From assembly GCA_030377865.1 (NCBI GenBank), contig JAUCGA010000048.1, positions 1 through 40,085 of the forward strand: 40,085 nucleotides of DNA. Direction: 5' to 3'. The DNA is from Anaerolineales bacterium HSG25 (GTDB lineage: Bacteria > Chloroflexota > Anaerolineae > 4572-78 > J111). The notes under the pieces are model-generated. The model was not told the origin of the DNA, made no database searches, and was given only the letters and a program-made list of their open reading frames with translations. The position numbers and the translations under genes are program-made. Each line of letters opens with the position of its first letter. The first letter of the stretch is position 1. Of the stretch, positions 1 through 7,658 are shown one piece after another.

Positions 1-80
1 TGTCATGCCCGAATGTTGTTATCGGGCATCCATTTGTATGCAGAATGTGGATTCCCGCTAAAAGCATGCGGGAATGACAT
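1..80. repeat. Dispersed ~80-bp double-hairpin repeat, copy 1
   Basis: The sequence contains two consecutive hairpins, one around TGCCCGA/TCGGGCA and one around ATTCCCGC/GCGGGAAT, with ATGTCA-type ends. A second copy lies in inverted orientation at 7698-7776, with most bases matching and differences mainly in the loops and spacer. This copy touches the window edge, so its left end may continue outside. The design resembles short non-autonomous intergenic palindromic repeats. No coding capacity is seen. Confidence 0.85.
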
Positions 81-163
81 AGAGAATTTAATCAGTTTGG
101 AAGATTTTAAAAGTTGGAACTGCCTAAGCTGACAGATCACCAAATCAATACCTAATCCTCACA

Positions 164-805
164 TCAATCTTGACAATATAAATATTTGACAGCTTGGAGG
201 TTAATATAAATTTGTTTTAGGTCATTTAACCAACTATTATCAAAATTTTTAGAGACATAATAGATATATTGATCCGTAGGTTGTTTTTCCAGAATAACAA
301 AACTCCAAACCTTGCCCATAATATATGCGCCGCGCATCATCGTAACTTGATTTAAGGTCATCGCGACTAACAATTCAGCTAATAATTGATCTTCAGGGTC
401 AACCTCGCTCTTTGATTTTTTGAATTCTTGGATGAAAAAATAAGGACGCTGAGGCTCTTTAATGCCCTTTGCTACCATAAAGTCTACATAGCCACCGATT
501 TCAATATCATTGATAACAGTTTTCAGTGGTCGTTCATACCAATCCTTGACCTGTCCAAACATAAAATTAACTTTATTAATTACAGGTGTAAGATATTTGA
601 CCTTTAACTCCTCTTCTGAATAACTTCCTAAAAATGGCCGATGTAAATCAATGAGGTTAGCCAAAAAATCTACCTCTTCCTCACTAACCGTATAATCATA
701 ATGAAACCATTCATCAAATTTAGCATGGTCAGTGACAGGTTTGAGAGGCACTACTTGACATAACTCGTCAAATTTAATTTTTGAAAAAGAAAGTCGTTTT
801 TTCAT
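164..805 (-). CDS. PD-(D/E)XK nuclease-like hypothetical protein
   Basis: This is a 213-residue soluble protein that I cannot name as a characterised enzyme. Around residues 103-130 it shows the pattern GGYVDF followed about 20 residues later by FIQEFKKSK. That is the D...(D/E)xK arrangement of the PD-(D/E)XK nuclease fold, often seen in restriction-like proteins. The rest (conserved LLAELLVAMTLN and a GKVWSFVILE strand) fits the remainder of such a fold. There is no signal peptide or membrane segment. The ATG start at 805 lacks a good Shine-Dalgarno and lies 27 nt after the dead DUF29-like copy, so it may be read from the same transcript. Another protein with the same general logic (GKVDYY...IVEAKNDD) is encoded at 8268-8879. 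Nuclease activity is inferred from the motif only. Confidence 0.7.
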   Translation of the reverse strand: MKKRLSFSKIKFDELCQVVPLKPVTDHAKFDEWFHYDYTVSEEEVDFLANLIDLHRPFLGSYSEEELKVKYLTPVINKVNFMFGQVKDWYERPLKTVINDIEIGGYVDFMVAKGIKEPQRPYFFIQEFKKSKSEVDPEDQLLAELLVAMTLNQVTMMRGAYIMGKVWSFVILEKQPTDQYIYYVSKNFDNSWLNDLKQIYINLQAVKYLYCQD

Positions 806-832
806 AGTTCACTATGCTTCAAGGGCAATAAT

Positions 833-1261
833 TTATCCATTAATTAAGTCAAAAGCCTTTTGTTCAATTTGGGGGCGATCTACCATATCACCAAGTTGCT
901 TCTCGTCATATTGGCCTTCAAAGGCTTCTAATGAGGCTTTTGCCAAAGCCAAAGCTAAAGCATAAGCCTCATGAATAGTTTCTTTTAAGCCTTCTTCACT
1001 CAGATAACGACCTTTAGCCTTACGCATTTGATTTGTCCGAGCGATACTGTTCAAGGCATTACGGATAGAGTAATCCCAAGAACGGGTAGTTCGTTTCTCA
1101 GCATTTTGTTTAATCAGATGAAGTAGTAGAACCTTTACGAAGCTATAAATCTTATTAATCTTATCCTGTCAGCTCATCTCTTCCATTTCCTCAATCAATG
1201 ATAAGGCATCGGGATATTCTTGCCGTTCAATATAGCCGCGCAGTTCAAGCAACTCTTCCAT
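833..1261 (-). pseudogene. DUF29-like gene, tandem copy broken by an in-frame UGA
   Basis: Read from the ATG at 1261, this frame starts MEELLELRGYIERQEYPDAL, runs about 30 codons, meets TGA, then continues in the same frame to 833 with no other stop. It matches the intact neighbour at 1274-1708 almost end to end. The stop sits where the neighbour has CGA (Arg), so a single C-to-T transition explains it. Its ribosome-binding region is also weaker than the intact copy's (AAGAG instead of AGGAG). The 3' part could in principle start again from an internal TTG at 1054 as a 73-residue fragment. I read it as a decaying tandem duplicate. Unlike the UGA at 17911, this one does not replace a cysteine. 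Confidence 0.85.
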
Positions 1262-1273
1262 GATGGATTTCTC

Positions 1274-1708
1274 TTACTCACTACGATAATTTTGGATTAA
1301 TGCAAAGGCTTCCTGCTCAATTTCTTCACGAACCACCATATTCCCAAGCTGTTTCTCATCATATATCCCACCAAACGCCTCCAATGAGGCTCGATCTAAA
1401 GCAGTTAAATATGCTTCTGCAAGGGCATCTTTTAACCCATTCTCATCTAAATAGGTGCCTTTAGCTTTACGGCGATAATTTACATAATTGATTTCACGAA
1501 TAGCATTACGAATAGAGACATCCCAAGAACGAGTAGAGCGTTTTTCAGCATGTTGCTTAACAATATGTAACAACAAAATCTTGGCAAAGCTACGAATTTT
1601 GCTGACTTTATCTTCTCGGCTCATTTCTTCCATCTCCTCAATCAATACCAATGCTTCCGGGTATTGCTGGCCTTCAATGTAGCCGCGCAGTTCAAGTAAC
1701 TCTTCCAT
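1274..1708 (-). CDS. DUF29-family protein
   Basis: This 144-residue protein resembles the DUF29 family, small helical proteins of unknown function that are common in cyanobacteria and other bacteria rich in accessory genes. Visible hallmarks are the N-terminal ELRGYIEGQQYPEALVLIEEMEEM helix pair, a central LLLHIVKQHAEKRSTRSW segment, and a C-terminal EAYLTALDRASLEAFGGIYDEKQL segment. The ATG at 1708 has a good Shine-Dalgarno (AGGAG, 9 nt upstream). The stop lies 12 nt before the start of the tandem, nonsense-mutated copy. No signal peptide or catalytic motif is seen. The family is often found among toxin-antitoxin-like or nuclease-fold genes, as here, but I do not assign a function. Confidence 0.8.
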   Translation of the reverse strand: MEELLELRGYIEGQQYPEALVLIEEMEEMSREDKVSKIRSFAKILLLHIVKQHAEKRSTRSWDVSIRNAIREINYVNYRRKAKGTYLDENGLKDALAEAYLTALDRASLEAFGGIYDEKQLGNMVVREEIEQEAFALIQNYRSE

Positions 1709-1811
1709 GATGGATTTCTCCTACTATCACAATCAACATCACCCCATTGATACGTACACTATACGTCATATATAGTCAGTCGGTAATGCTTTTTTCGTGC
1801 TAAATAATTAA

Positions 1812-1973
1812 TTATACGGTCACAGTGTCATCGGTTTCGCAGGGCATCACGATCAACTTCAAAATTTTCAAAATAGTTTCTGCCTCAATCTTTTCAACAT
1901 ACTCTCGTGATGACTCTACATAGAAATGTCCAGCTATCCCTAATGGTGGGAATATTCTTTTGAGACGATTCAT
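1812..1973 (-). CDS. Possible small hypothetical ORF (53 aa)
   Basis: The stretch 1709-2104 has no clear gene. It holds one short minus-strand ORF starting MNRLKRIFPPLGIAGHFYVE and ending in an acidic tail. The composition is protein-like (SSREYVEKIEAETILKILKL), but there is no Shine-Dalgarno and I do not recognise a family. It may be the C-terminal remnant of a lost accessory gene or chance. The rest of the gap is AT-rich with no structure I can support. Confidence 0.25.
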   Translation of the reverse strand: MNRLKRIFPPLGIAGHFYVESSREYVEKIEAETILKILKLIVMPCETDDTVTV

Positions 1974-2104
1974 TTTACATTTCGTCTTGTAGGTTTACTC
2001 TACTCATTTATTGACACCGTATTTAGTACAACGAGAAATTGTTGAATGACAAGTATACTTATTTCTGCTCAAAGTAGGCTAGATGGGCGAATCTCGTTGT
2101 GTTA

Positions 2105-2311
2105 TTAGGCTATAGAATGGTTTTTCAAAAGCTTCTTTAAGACCATTCGTTCAGGTAACGGGAGTTTTTTCAGCCGTCGTTTTAATACAGGTACAGAATA
2201 TTGGTTGATGGTACGTCGCTCACGGGGAAAATCCCATAATAGGCTTGGTAGCCAACTGTTAAGGGTTTTCGTCTTGAGATTCTCTTTTTTTTTTGACTTC
2301 AACTCTTCCAT
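2105..2311 (-). CDS. Small basic hypothetical protein, co-transcribed with the regulator
   Basis: This 68-residue protein is rich in Lys, Arg and Leu, with a charged N-terminus (KSKKKENLKTKT) and a C-terminal amphipathic stretch (LKRRLKKLPLPERMVLKKLL). I recognise no family. It looks real because a strong Shine-Dalgarno (AGGGAGG) sits 7 nt before the ATG, and because it begins 17 nt after the stop of the winged-helix regulator in the same direction, which implies one transcript. The basic character would suit nucleic-acid or membrane contact, but that is only inference. Confidence 0.55.
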   Translation of the reverse strand: MEELKSKKKENLKTKTLNSWLPSLLWDFPRERRTINQYSVPVLKRRLKKLPLPERMVLKKLLKNHSIA

Positions 2312-2328
2312 AGGAAGACCTCCCTAAA

Positions 2329-2808
2329 TCATTCTTCAGGCCATATCATTACTGTTTTAAATCCCTTGATCCGAAATATTGGGTAATCTGTATTAACCTT
2401 TTGTAATACTTTTACCCCATTTTCTAGACAGGTTAGGTAGACAATCTCGGCTAAATCTCCATCCCCTTCGATGCAGACCGTATCATATCCCGCTTCGACA
2501 ACTTTATCAAGCAAACACTTGGAATTATCTCGTGTGGCTCGATACCAATGCAAAGATGCTTTCATAAACTCACCGGTAAGGCGAGTTTTTTCACTGATAC
2601 CTTGTGCCGTCAGCAGATAGCGCAATCGCCGCCGTTGCATTTGGGTAACTTTGATGTACCCCTTATTAACAAGACGTTTGATATACCAATTAACACTCCC
2701 AACCGCGACCCCCAATTGGGTAGCGAGGTCAGATTGAGTTGTATCAGGATTTTCCTCAATATGTTTGAGAATCTCTAAATCATAGTTTTTGGCAGATTTC
2801 ACAGTCAA
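2329..2808 (-). CDS. Winged-helix (MarR-like) transcriptional regulator with C-terminal extension
   Basis: This 159-residue DNA-binding protein has a helix-turn-helix at about residues 11-50 (DLEILKHIEENPDTTQSDLA, then LGVAVGSVNWYIKRLVNKGY) and a wing rich in basic residues (MQRRRLRYLL). That layout is typical of MarR-like/HTH_24 regulators, including those linked to exopolysaccharide loci. Residues 108-159 form an extra alpha/beta segment (YDTVCIEGDGDLAEIVYLTC) that may be a small sensor or dimer domain. It is followed by a small basic gene in the same operon. The upstream region carries a strong sigma-70-type promoter overlapped by palindromic sites (2811-2972), so autoregulation is likely. 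Its targets beyond its own operon are unknown. Confidence 0.8.
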   Translation of the reverse strand: MTVKSAKNYDLEILKHIEENPDTTQSDLATQLGVAVGSVNWYIKRLVNKGYIKVTQMQRRRLRYLLTAQGISEKTRLTGEFMKASLHWYRATRDNSKCLLDKVVEAGYDTVCIEGDGDLAEIVYLTCLENGVKVLQKVNTDYPIFRIKGFKTVMIWPEE

Positions 2809-2810
2809 AA

Positions 2811-2972
2811 TTCAACCTCTGAATTTCAGTGACTGAATTATACATGGGCGAAAAAAAAAGGCAAACATCCAATTTCAAAATTCAGTCTTTGAATCTTAAA
2901 GTTTGAATGATACATTTTTGAGTTGGCTGAAAACTTATTAAATTGTTAAGGTGTTAAATTCAAATTTTGAAT
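2811..2972. promoter_or_regulatory. Array of palindromic operators TTCA-N5-TGAAT
   Basis: Four 14-bp sites match TTCA-N5-TGAAT (2811-2824, 2825-2838, 2881-2894, 2959-2972), and a fifth is degenerate (2895-2908, CTTA-N5-TGAAT). Sites 1+2 and 3+4 each abut without a gap, and each pair is followed by a similar ATACAT stretch, so the pair appears duplicated 70 bp apart. The first pair overlaps the -10 box of the regulator's promoter. A winged-helix dimer binding its own promoter is the natural reading, and two dimers side by side per cassette would be expected. Confidence 0.65.
2837..2864 (-). promoter_or_regulatory. Sigma-70-type promoter for the regulator operon
   Basis: On the minus strand there is a perfect -10 TATAAT (complement of 2837-2842) and a -35 TTGCCT (complement of 2859-2864), spaced 16 bp. 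The -10 overlaps the second palindromic operator by two bases, which suits repression by the product of 2329-2808. Confidence 0.65.
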
Positions 2973-3075
2973 TTAGATGCGATTATAACCTAACTTGTTG
3001 AGGTGTCAAATCGACATGTTAAGTTTTGAGGCTGTTTAAGCTATAAATTATAGTCCGTAGGGTAAACGTCGCTTA

Positions 3076-4428
3076 TCAGGTTAATTCGTCGTGGTTCGGT
3101 GGAAAAAAATGCAGTAATTCATGTAGTAGATGCTGTCCATTCTTTGTCTTACCAAATCGTTCCGTTGCCCCATGAAGCCATTGATAAGAATCTTGTTGTT
3201 CTGCAACAAACCAAAGTAGTACAGGGGAGCGCAAAAGTAATCCAATACCCCCGCTGAATATTAATGTAGCACTGAGCAAATAGAGTATAGTAAATGGATC
3301 ATAATAAGCTAGAATCTCAGCTTGATGATTTGTGGCGATATGAACTGATAGCTGGTCAACCGATAACGGTGTCTTTTCGTAAATAGTTTCATTCACAAAA
3401 GGGGTTATTTCCTGTTCACGTAAAACTTGAATATTATACTCGCCTTCTCCGCTAGGTGTTATCTGAAAGGTCAATCCTTCACTGACAATACGAAAATATA
3501 GGGACTGATGATTGTCACCAAGGGGCAAATGGAGGCGTTCGCTGGGGTCTAAATTTTCTTGAAACGGTAACAATCGAACTAATTTATCGGATGAATTGGA
3601 TACATGAACGGTTAACACAGGGTCAAAACTGGTTACCATAACTAATACTCGACTTAAAAATTGAGGTTGGTATAAAGACCCGCTTAAGGATTTTTCTACC
3701 TTGGTTTGGTTGGGGGTGTATACGATTGTGTCTTGTTCATCCATCTGTAACTCTAATTGACCTGCCAATAGTGCATTTTGTTGTTTATCGGCAGGAGACA
3801 ACACAAATTGATCGATTTCTAGATAGTAATAGCTTCCCAAAAGGGCGACAGGTAGCATGATTAGCCCCATATAGATCACTGAAACTATCAACCAAGCCCA
3901 ACCGTATTTTGTCGCGCTCAACCTGTCCTCTTTATCATTCTGGTGGGTGATAAACCCCTGCTCATTTAAGGGCTTCTTGAGGGTATCCCAGTTGATGTTT
4001 TTTCGTATAGGCATGGTTTTGATGGATCGAGTAGCTAACGGGTGTTGCCATTCAATTGAGGGAGAGGAGGATTGCCAGCGTTGCCATGCTTTAGGGGTGT
4101 AATCGGCGAGAGCAATTAAACTATTGATGAAAAGAGTGCCCACCGGGAACCAAAACCAGAGGGTCTGGAATATATGAGCGAGACCTATAGAAAACAAAAA
4201 ATCGCCCCAAGGTTGTAGTAGTTGAGGTAAGTTTGATCTCCATAGCACGGTATTAAGATGGGGGGCATGATCTAATTGTTGAGGAATAAAAAATCCCCAA
4301 ACAACAGTAACACTCAAAACAACAAGAGCGCCGATTGTTAGCTTAGGGGAGCGTAAACCACGCCATAATAACATTGCCCATGGTTGGTTAGTAACAGGCT
4401 GATTAACTAGTACCAAACGATTACTCAT
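3076..4428 (-). CDS. ResB-like cytochrome c biogenesis membrane protein
   Basis: This 450-residue membrane protein has the layout of the ResB/Ccs1 family, which works with a CcsA/ResC partner in system II cytochrome c maturation (apocytochrome and haem handling outside the membrane). Predicted membrane segments lie near residues 31-49, 84-110, 176-198 and 378-402. A large extracytoplasmic region (about 200-375) lies between the last two, as in ResB. The segment FSIGLAHIFQTLWFWFPVGT matches the family's second membrane segment. No CcsA partner lies next to it. The ATG at 4428 lies only 20 nt after the 3' end of tRNA-Thr and has no convincing Shine-Dalgarno, so it may be translated from a processed tRNA-mRNA transcript. 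The assignment rests on topology and local similarity. Confidence 0.65.
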   Translation of the reverse strand: MSNRLVLVNQPVTNQPWAMLLWRGLRSPKLTIGALVVLSVTVVWGFFIPQQLDHAPHLNTVLWRSNLPQLLQPWGDFLFSIGLAHIFQTLWFWFPVGTLFINSLIALADYTPKAWQRWQSSSPSIEWQHPLATRSIKTMPIRKNINWDTLKKPLNEQGFITHQNDKEDRLSATKYGWAWLIVSVIYMGLIMLPVALLGSYYYLEIDQFVLSPADKQQNALLAGQLELQMDEQDTIVYTPNQTKVEKSLSGSLYQPQFLSRVLVMVTSFDPVLTVHVSNSSDKLVRLLPFQENLDPSERLHLPLGDNHQSLYFRIVSEGLTFQITPSGEGEYNIQVLREQEITPFVNETIYEKTPLSVDQLSVHIATNHQAEILAYYDPFTILYLLSATLIFSGGIGLLLRSPVLLWFVAEQQDSYQWLHGATERFGKTKNGQHLLHELLHFFPPNHDELT

Positions 4429-4448
4429 ATTTTTAGGTAATAAAAAAA

Positions 4449-4520
4449 GCCACCCATCGGACTCGAACCGATGACCTGCTCATTACGAATGAGCTGCTCT
4501 ACCAGCTGAGCTAGGGTGGC
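4449..4520 (-). tRNA. tRNA-Thr (anticodon CGT)
   Basis: The 72-nt cloverleaf reads on the minus strand. It has a 7-bp acceptor stem GCCACCC/GGGTGGC, a D arm with GCTC/GAGC, an anticodon stem GCTCA/TGAGC enclosing TTCGTAA (anticodon CGT, decoding ACG), and a T arm ATCGG-TTCGAGT-CCGAT. CCA is not encoded; a run of seven T follows. A strong promoter lies just upstream. Confidence 0.97.
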
Positions 4521-4536
4521 GCAATCAAGTGATGAA

Positions 4537-4565
4537 ATTATATCATAGCCGATAATAATTGACAA
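4537..4565 (-). promoter_or_regulatory. Promoter of tRNA-Thr
   Basis: On the minus strand: -35 TTGTCA (complement of 4560-4565), a 17-bp spacer, and a perfect -10 TATAAT (complement of 4537-4542). The predicted start lies a few bases before the mature tRNA 5' end at 4520. The -35 shares its bases with the -35 of the divergent pyrG promoter. Confidence 0.8.
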
Positions 4566-4594
4566 TTATCCATTATCAATTAATAATTACGGGC
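4559..4594 (+). promoter_or_regulatory. pyrG promoter with GGGC initiation site
   Basis: A perfect -35 TTGACA (4559-4564) and -10 AATAAT (4582-4587) are spaced 17 bp and followed by GGGC at 4591-4594. In Bacillus subtilis and relatives, pyrG starts at GGGC. Low CTP stalls polymerase at the C and allows repeated G addition. The same initial bases here suggest the same sensor. The first G is close to the -10 box (three bases between), so the exact start needs mapping. Confidence 0.6.
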
Positions 4595-4623
4595 TATGGT
4601 TGATTATCATCAGGCCAACCCAT

Positions 4624-4658
4624 CCTCAAGAGTTTTGCCTCTTGGGGACTTTTTATTT
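4624..4658 (+). terminator. Intrinsic terminator/attenuator in the pyrG leader
   Basis: A 9-bp stem CCTCAAGAG/CTCTTGGGG (one G-U pair, 6-nt loop) at 4624-4647 is followed by a T-rich tract at 4650-4659. It lies between the GGGC start and the pyrG ribosome-binding site. The 5' arm and bases just before it (CCCATCCTC, 4619-4627) are C-rich, so a G-extended transcript end could pair there and prevent terminator formation. Sequence and position support an attenuator; the mechanism is inferred from the Bacillus system. Confidence 0.7.
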
Positions 4659-4683
4659 TAAACTATTTTTAGGAGAGGTAAAA

Positions 4684-6291
4684 ATGACCAAATATATTTT
4701 TTGTACAGGTGGTGTTGTTTCTTCGTTAGGTAAGGGGGTCACTGCGGCCTCAATTGGACGACTTCTCAAGAGTCGGGGCTTATCGGTAACGGTACAAAAG
4801 TTAGACCCATACTTAAATGTAGATCCCGGCACCATGAGTCCTTATGAGCATGGCGAGGTGTTTGTCTTGGAAGATGGTGCAGAGACCGACCTTGACTTAG
4901 GTGCTTATGAGCGTTTTATTGATGAGAACTTGACCCAAGCTAGTAATCTAACCAGTGGACAGGTATATCAGAGCGTGATTAATCGTGAGCGACGAGGCGA
5001 TTATCTAGGGAAGACGATACAAGTTATTCCTCATGTGACCAATCAGATTAAAGCAGGTATCTTGGATGTAACCAGAAATAAACCTTATGACATTGTTATT
5101 GTTGAGGTTGGAGGAACTGTAGGCGATATTGAATGTTTGCCTTTTTTGGAGGCACTACGTCAAATGCACAACGACGCGGGTCGAGATAACACCTTTTATA
5201 TTCATGTCACCTTATTGCCCTATCTCAAAGCAACCGGCGAGCTAAAAACCAAACCTACTCAGCATAGTGTACGTGACCTACGAAGTATCGGAATTCAGCC
5301 AGACATGATTGTTTGTCGAGCTGATTATCCGGTGGCGGATGAATTATGCAAAAAGATCGCTCTTTTTTGTGATGTGGAGGCCGAGGCTGTTGTACCCATG
5401 ACCACCGTGGATACCATTTATGAAATTCCCCTGATTCTTGAAGCGGCTGGGGTTGGTGAGTTTATTTGTAAGCGTCTCAACATTGACTGTCGTCCTTCTG
5501 ATTTGCGGGAATGGCAGGAGATGGTTGACCATATTAAGAAACCAAAAATAATGCTAAAAATAGCCGTAGTGGGTAAATATGTTGATTTAGAAGATGCCTA
5601 TATTAGCGTATATGAGGCTTTACAGCATGCCGCCACTCAGCAAGATTGTGCCGTTAAAATTGAGTGGATATCCTCAGAGGAGTTGCAACGCACCCATAAC
5701 CTTACTCGTCTTGAACAAGTGGACGGTATAGTCGTACCCGGCGGGTTTGGGGAACGTGGCATTGAGGGGAAGATTATGGCCGCCAAATTTGCTCGAATTA
5801 ACAAAGTGCCATATTTAGGGCTATGTTTGGGCATGCAGGTGATGGTGATTGAACTTGCCCGTGAGGTGATCGAAAGTGATATTCCAAACTCTACCGAATT
5901 TAGTCCTACGACTAGTTATCCCGTTATTGACCTAATGCCCGATCAGCGTGATATTGCTGGCATGGGCGGAACAATGCGACTAGGTAACTACCCATGTCAG
6001 TTAACTAATGACTCAAAAACTGCCTTAGCTTATGGAACCAATCAAGTGTATGAACGTCATCGTCATCGATTTGAGTTTAACAACAAATATCGGCAAGTAT
6101 TGAGCCAAGCTGGACTAGTTTTTTCAGGTTTGTCACCGGACGGACGGTTAGTCGAAATTGTAGAGCTTAAAGAGCATCCATTTATGGTTGCTAGTCAATT
6201 TCATCCCGAGTTCAAGAGCCGCCCTACTCGACCGCATCCTCTGTTTAGTGCTTTGATTAAGGCCACCCGAGATATTAAAGCTGAAAAGTAA
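4684..6291 (+). CDS. pyrG: CTP synthase
   Basis: This 535-residue enzyme converts UTP to CTP using ATP and ammonia from glutamine, the last step of de novo pyrimidine nucleotide synthesis in the cytoplasm. The N-terminal synthase domain shows [10 protein letters not shown], the metal/nucleotide region [20 protein letters not shown] and [10 protein letters not shown]. The C-terminal class I glutamine amidotransferase domain shows GGFGERG, the nucleophile in LGLCLGMQ (Cys381), and [10 protein letters not shown] (His507, Glu509). The length matches the family. A longer upstream frame exists from 4600, but the ATG at 4684 begins the conserved [10 protein letters not shown] and has AGGAGAGG just upstream, so it is the start. 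Regulation by the leader attenuator is likely. A tRNA gene is transcribed divergently from a shared -35 region. Confidence 0.98.
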   Translation: MTKYIFCTGGVVSSLGKGVTAASIGRLLKSRGLSVTVQKLDPYLNVDPGTMSPYEHGEVFVLEDGAETDLDLGAYERFIDENLTQASNLTSGQVYQSVINRERRGDYLGKTIQVIPHVTNQIKAGILDVTRNKPYDIVIVEVGGTVGDIECLPFLEALRQMHNDAGRDNTFYIHVTLLPYLKATGELKTKPTQHSVRDLRSIGIQPDMIVCRADYPVADELCKKIALFCDVEAEAVVPMTTVDTIYEIPLILEAAGVGEFICKRLNIDCRPSDLREWQEMVDHIKKPKIMLKIAVVGKYVDLEDAYISVYEALQHAATQQDCAVKIEWISSEELQRTHNLTRLEQVDGIVVPGGFGERGIEGKIMAAKFARINKVPYLGLCLGMQVMVIELAREVIESDIPNSTEFSPTTSYPVIDLMPDQRDIAGMGGTMRLGNYPCQLTNDSKTALAYGTNQVYERHRHRFEFNNKYRQVLSQAGLVFSGLSPDGRLVEIVELKEHPFMVASQFHPEFKSRPTRPHPLFSALIKATRDIKAEK

Positions 6292-6328
6292 CGATATGTA
6301 ACAGTTGTGTGGGGATCAAGACGATGTT

Positions 6329-6482
6329 GGAGTGCAATGGGTTTAGCCATTGCCTGTAGCAACAACTAAAGCAGACGGAAGAAATAAAACATCCCAATTG
6401 AGGAGTCAGCACCCGCGGCACGACGCGTGCCTACTCCACGGGACAATTATTTTTTTCCACGTGCCTAAAGCCGTTGCACTCC
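6329..6482. repeat. Inverted-repeat element of the GGAGTGCAA family (154 bp)
   Basis: The ends form an imperfect 18-bp inverted repeat (GGAGTGCAATGGGTTTAG against CTAAAGCCGTTGCACTCC). The left end also folds alone (GCAATGG/CCATTGC). A compact hairpin, GGCACG-ACG-CGTGCC, lies inside a GGAGT/ACTCC stem. There is no convincing gene here. Shorter relatives with the same TTGCACTCC end occur at 12661-12725, 16116-16137 and 16379-16398. Confidence 0.7.
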
Positions 6483-6582
6483 GTTTTCAACATCAAGCTG
6501 ATCACTACAGTCAAAATACAATTTTGACACTCCTGTTTTTAACAAGTTAGTTCTGAAAACTACTTAATGCCAAAGTTGGTTT

Positions 6583-6619
6583 AAAATTAAAAACGTGCAT
6601 TGAATTTCAATGCACGTTT
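6583..6619 (-). terminator. Intrinsic terminator of the cold-shock gene
   Basis: A near-perfect palindrome, AAACGTGCATTGAA/TTCAATGCACGTTT (6591-6619), is followed on the minus strand by TTTTTAATTTT. It sits 24 nt after the stop of the cold-shock gene. Confidence 0.8.
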
Positions 6620-6642
6620 CAATCTTGTTTATAAAGGTGTAA

Positions 6643-6852
6643 CTAGATAGTTACAACATTTTGAGCTTGTGGGCCTTTTTGGCCTTCTGTAACAGTGAAC
6701 TCTACTTGTTGGCCTTCTTCTAGGTTACGAAAACCATCAGCATTAATCTCACTGTAATGTACAAATACGTCTTTGCCTACTTCTCGTTCAATAAAGCCAA
6801 AACCTTTGCTTGAATTGAACCATTTAACAACACCGACTTCGCGATCTGCCAT
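6643..6852 (-). CDS. Cold-shock protein, CspA family
   Basis: This 69-residue single-domain OB-fold protein binds single-stranded nucleic acid and acts as an RNA chaperone. It shows [16 protein letters not shown] with RNP1 (KGFGFIE, residues 16-22) and RNP2 (VFVHY, 29-33), plus the typical C-terminal [20 protein letters not shown]. The length is the family norm. The start has a perfect AAGGAGG Shine-Dalgarno 10 nt upstream, and a strong terminator follows the gene. The region upstream is gene-free for several hundred bases and could hold a long leader, which is common for this family. It appears monocistronic. Confidence 0.97.
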   Translation of the reverse strand: MADREVGVVKWFNSSKGFGFIEREVGKDVFVHYSEINADGFRNLEEGQQVEFTVTEGQKGPQAQNVVTI

Positions 6853-7508
6853 GATAAGGAAACCTCCTTTTTAAAATTTTGCTAGAGGTTCAAAATCAAT
6901 TTCAGATATAACGTCTTACTATAGACTAGAACAACTGCTAACAACAGCAACACAATACCATGCTTTTAGGTTACTGTCAAGTAGGTAAATGAAAAAATAA
7001 ATGTTGATTGGTGATTGAGGGAACATATTTTAAATGTTTATATTCAACAATAAAGGGATTAACGTGGTAAAACAGATTTATTAAGCGGTGTTTTGTAGAA
7101 AACTCCCTGCTAAATAACTGACAATTATCTTATTACTAGCCAGAAAAGTGATTCGTTGGAATAGGTATATTGAGCTCCAGTTTATCCAAAATGCATAAGT
7201 ATCAACTTAACGTTTGTAGTAGGAATTCGTCGTCTTTAATCGGCACTAAAGTACCTACTACGAACCCTTAAATTGATGCTCTTGGAGAATGTATGATAGA
7301 GGGTGCTTCTGCGCTTGATTGATTCAACGCTTCATGCGCTTGATTGATTCAGCGACCATTCGTTTTTCCCCCAATTCGCTATCCTAGATTTCAGTATCCA
7401 TTTGTTTTTCCCCAATTTAGAAATGGCCTTGGATGTCCAAGACTATTTTAGGAAACTTTAACTTACCAAGAAACAGCTTCTACACATCTACCCTAACGAT
7501 TGAGTATG
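6853..7508. repeat. Gene-free interval with several short repeats
   Basis: No gene is visible. An imperfect inverted repeat, GTTTGTAGTAGG/CCTACTACGAAC, lies at 7212-7265. Two 20-bp direct copies of TGCGCTTGATTGATTCARCG lie at 7310-7329 and 7335-7354. A second direct pair based on CCATTYGTTTTTCCCC lies at 7356-7377 and 7398-7418. The part next to 6852 should carry the cold-shock promoter and leader on the minus strand, but I cannot fix its boxes. Confidence 0.5.
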
Positions 7509-7658
7509 TCACTTACTTGATTTTGACAAGGCGAAAGTACCATCAATGGCAAAGGCTTCCTTGAAACGTCCGAGAAATTGCAAATCTGTAGCTCCTAATA
7601 TATCTCTATACTTGGCTAATAAATGGTTATAGACACCTCGAAAAAGATACCAATTAAC

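Noticed and set aside
4600..4683. N-terminal extension of CTP synthase from 4600
   Set aside because: It would translate the leader terminator. The conserved N-terminus and Shine-Dalgarno place the start at 4684.
6350..6550. 66-residue ORF after pyrG
   Set aside because: It runs through an inverted-repeat element, has no ribosome-binding site and has no protein-like conservation.
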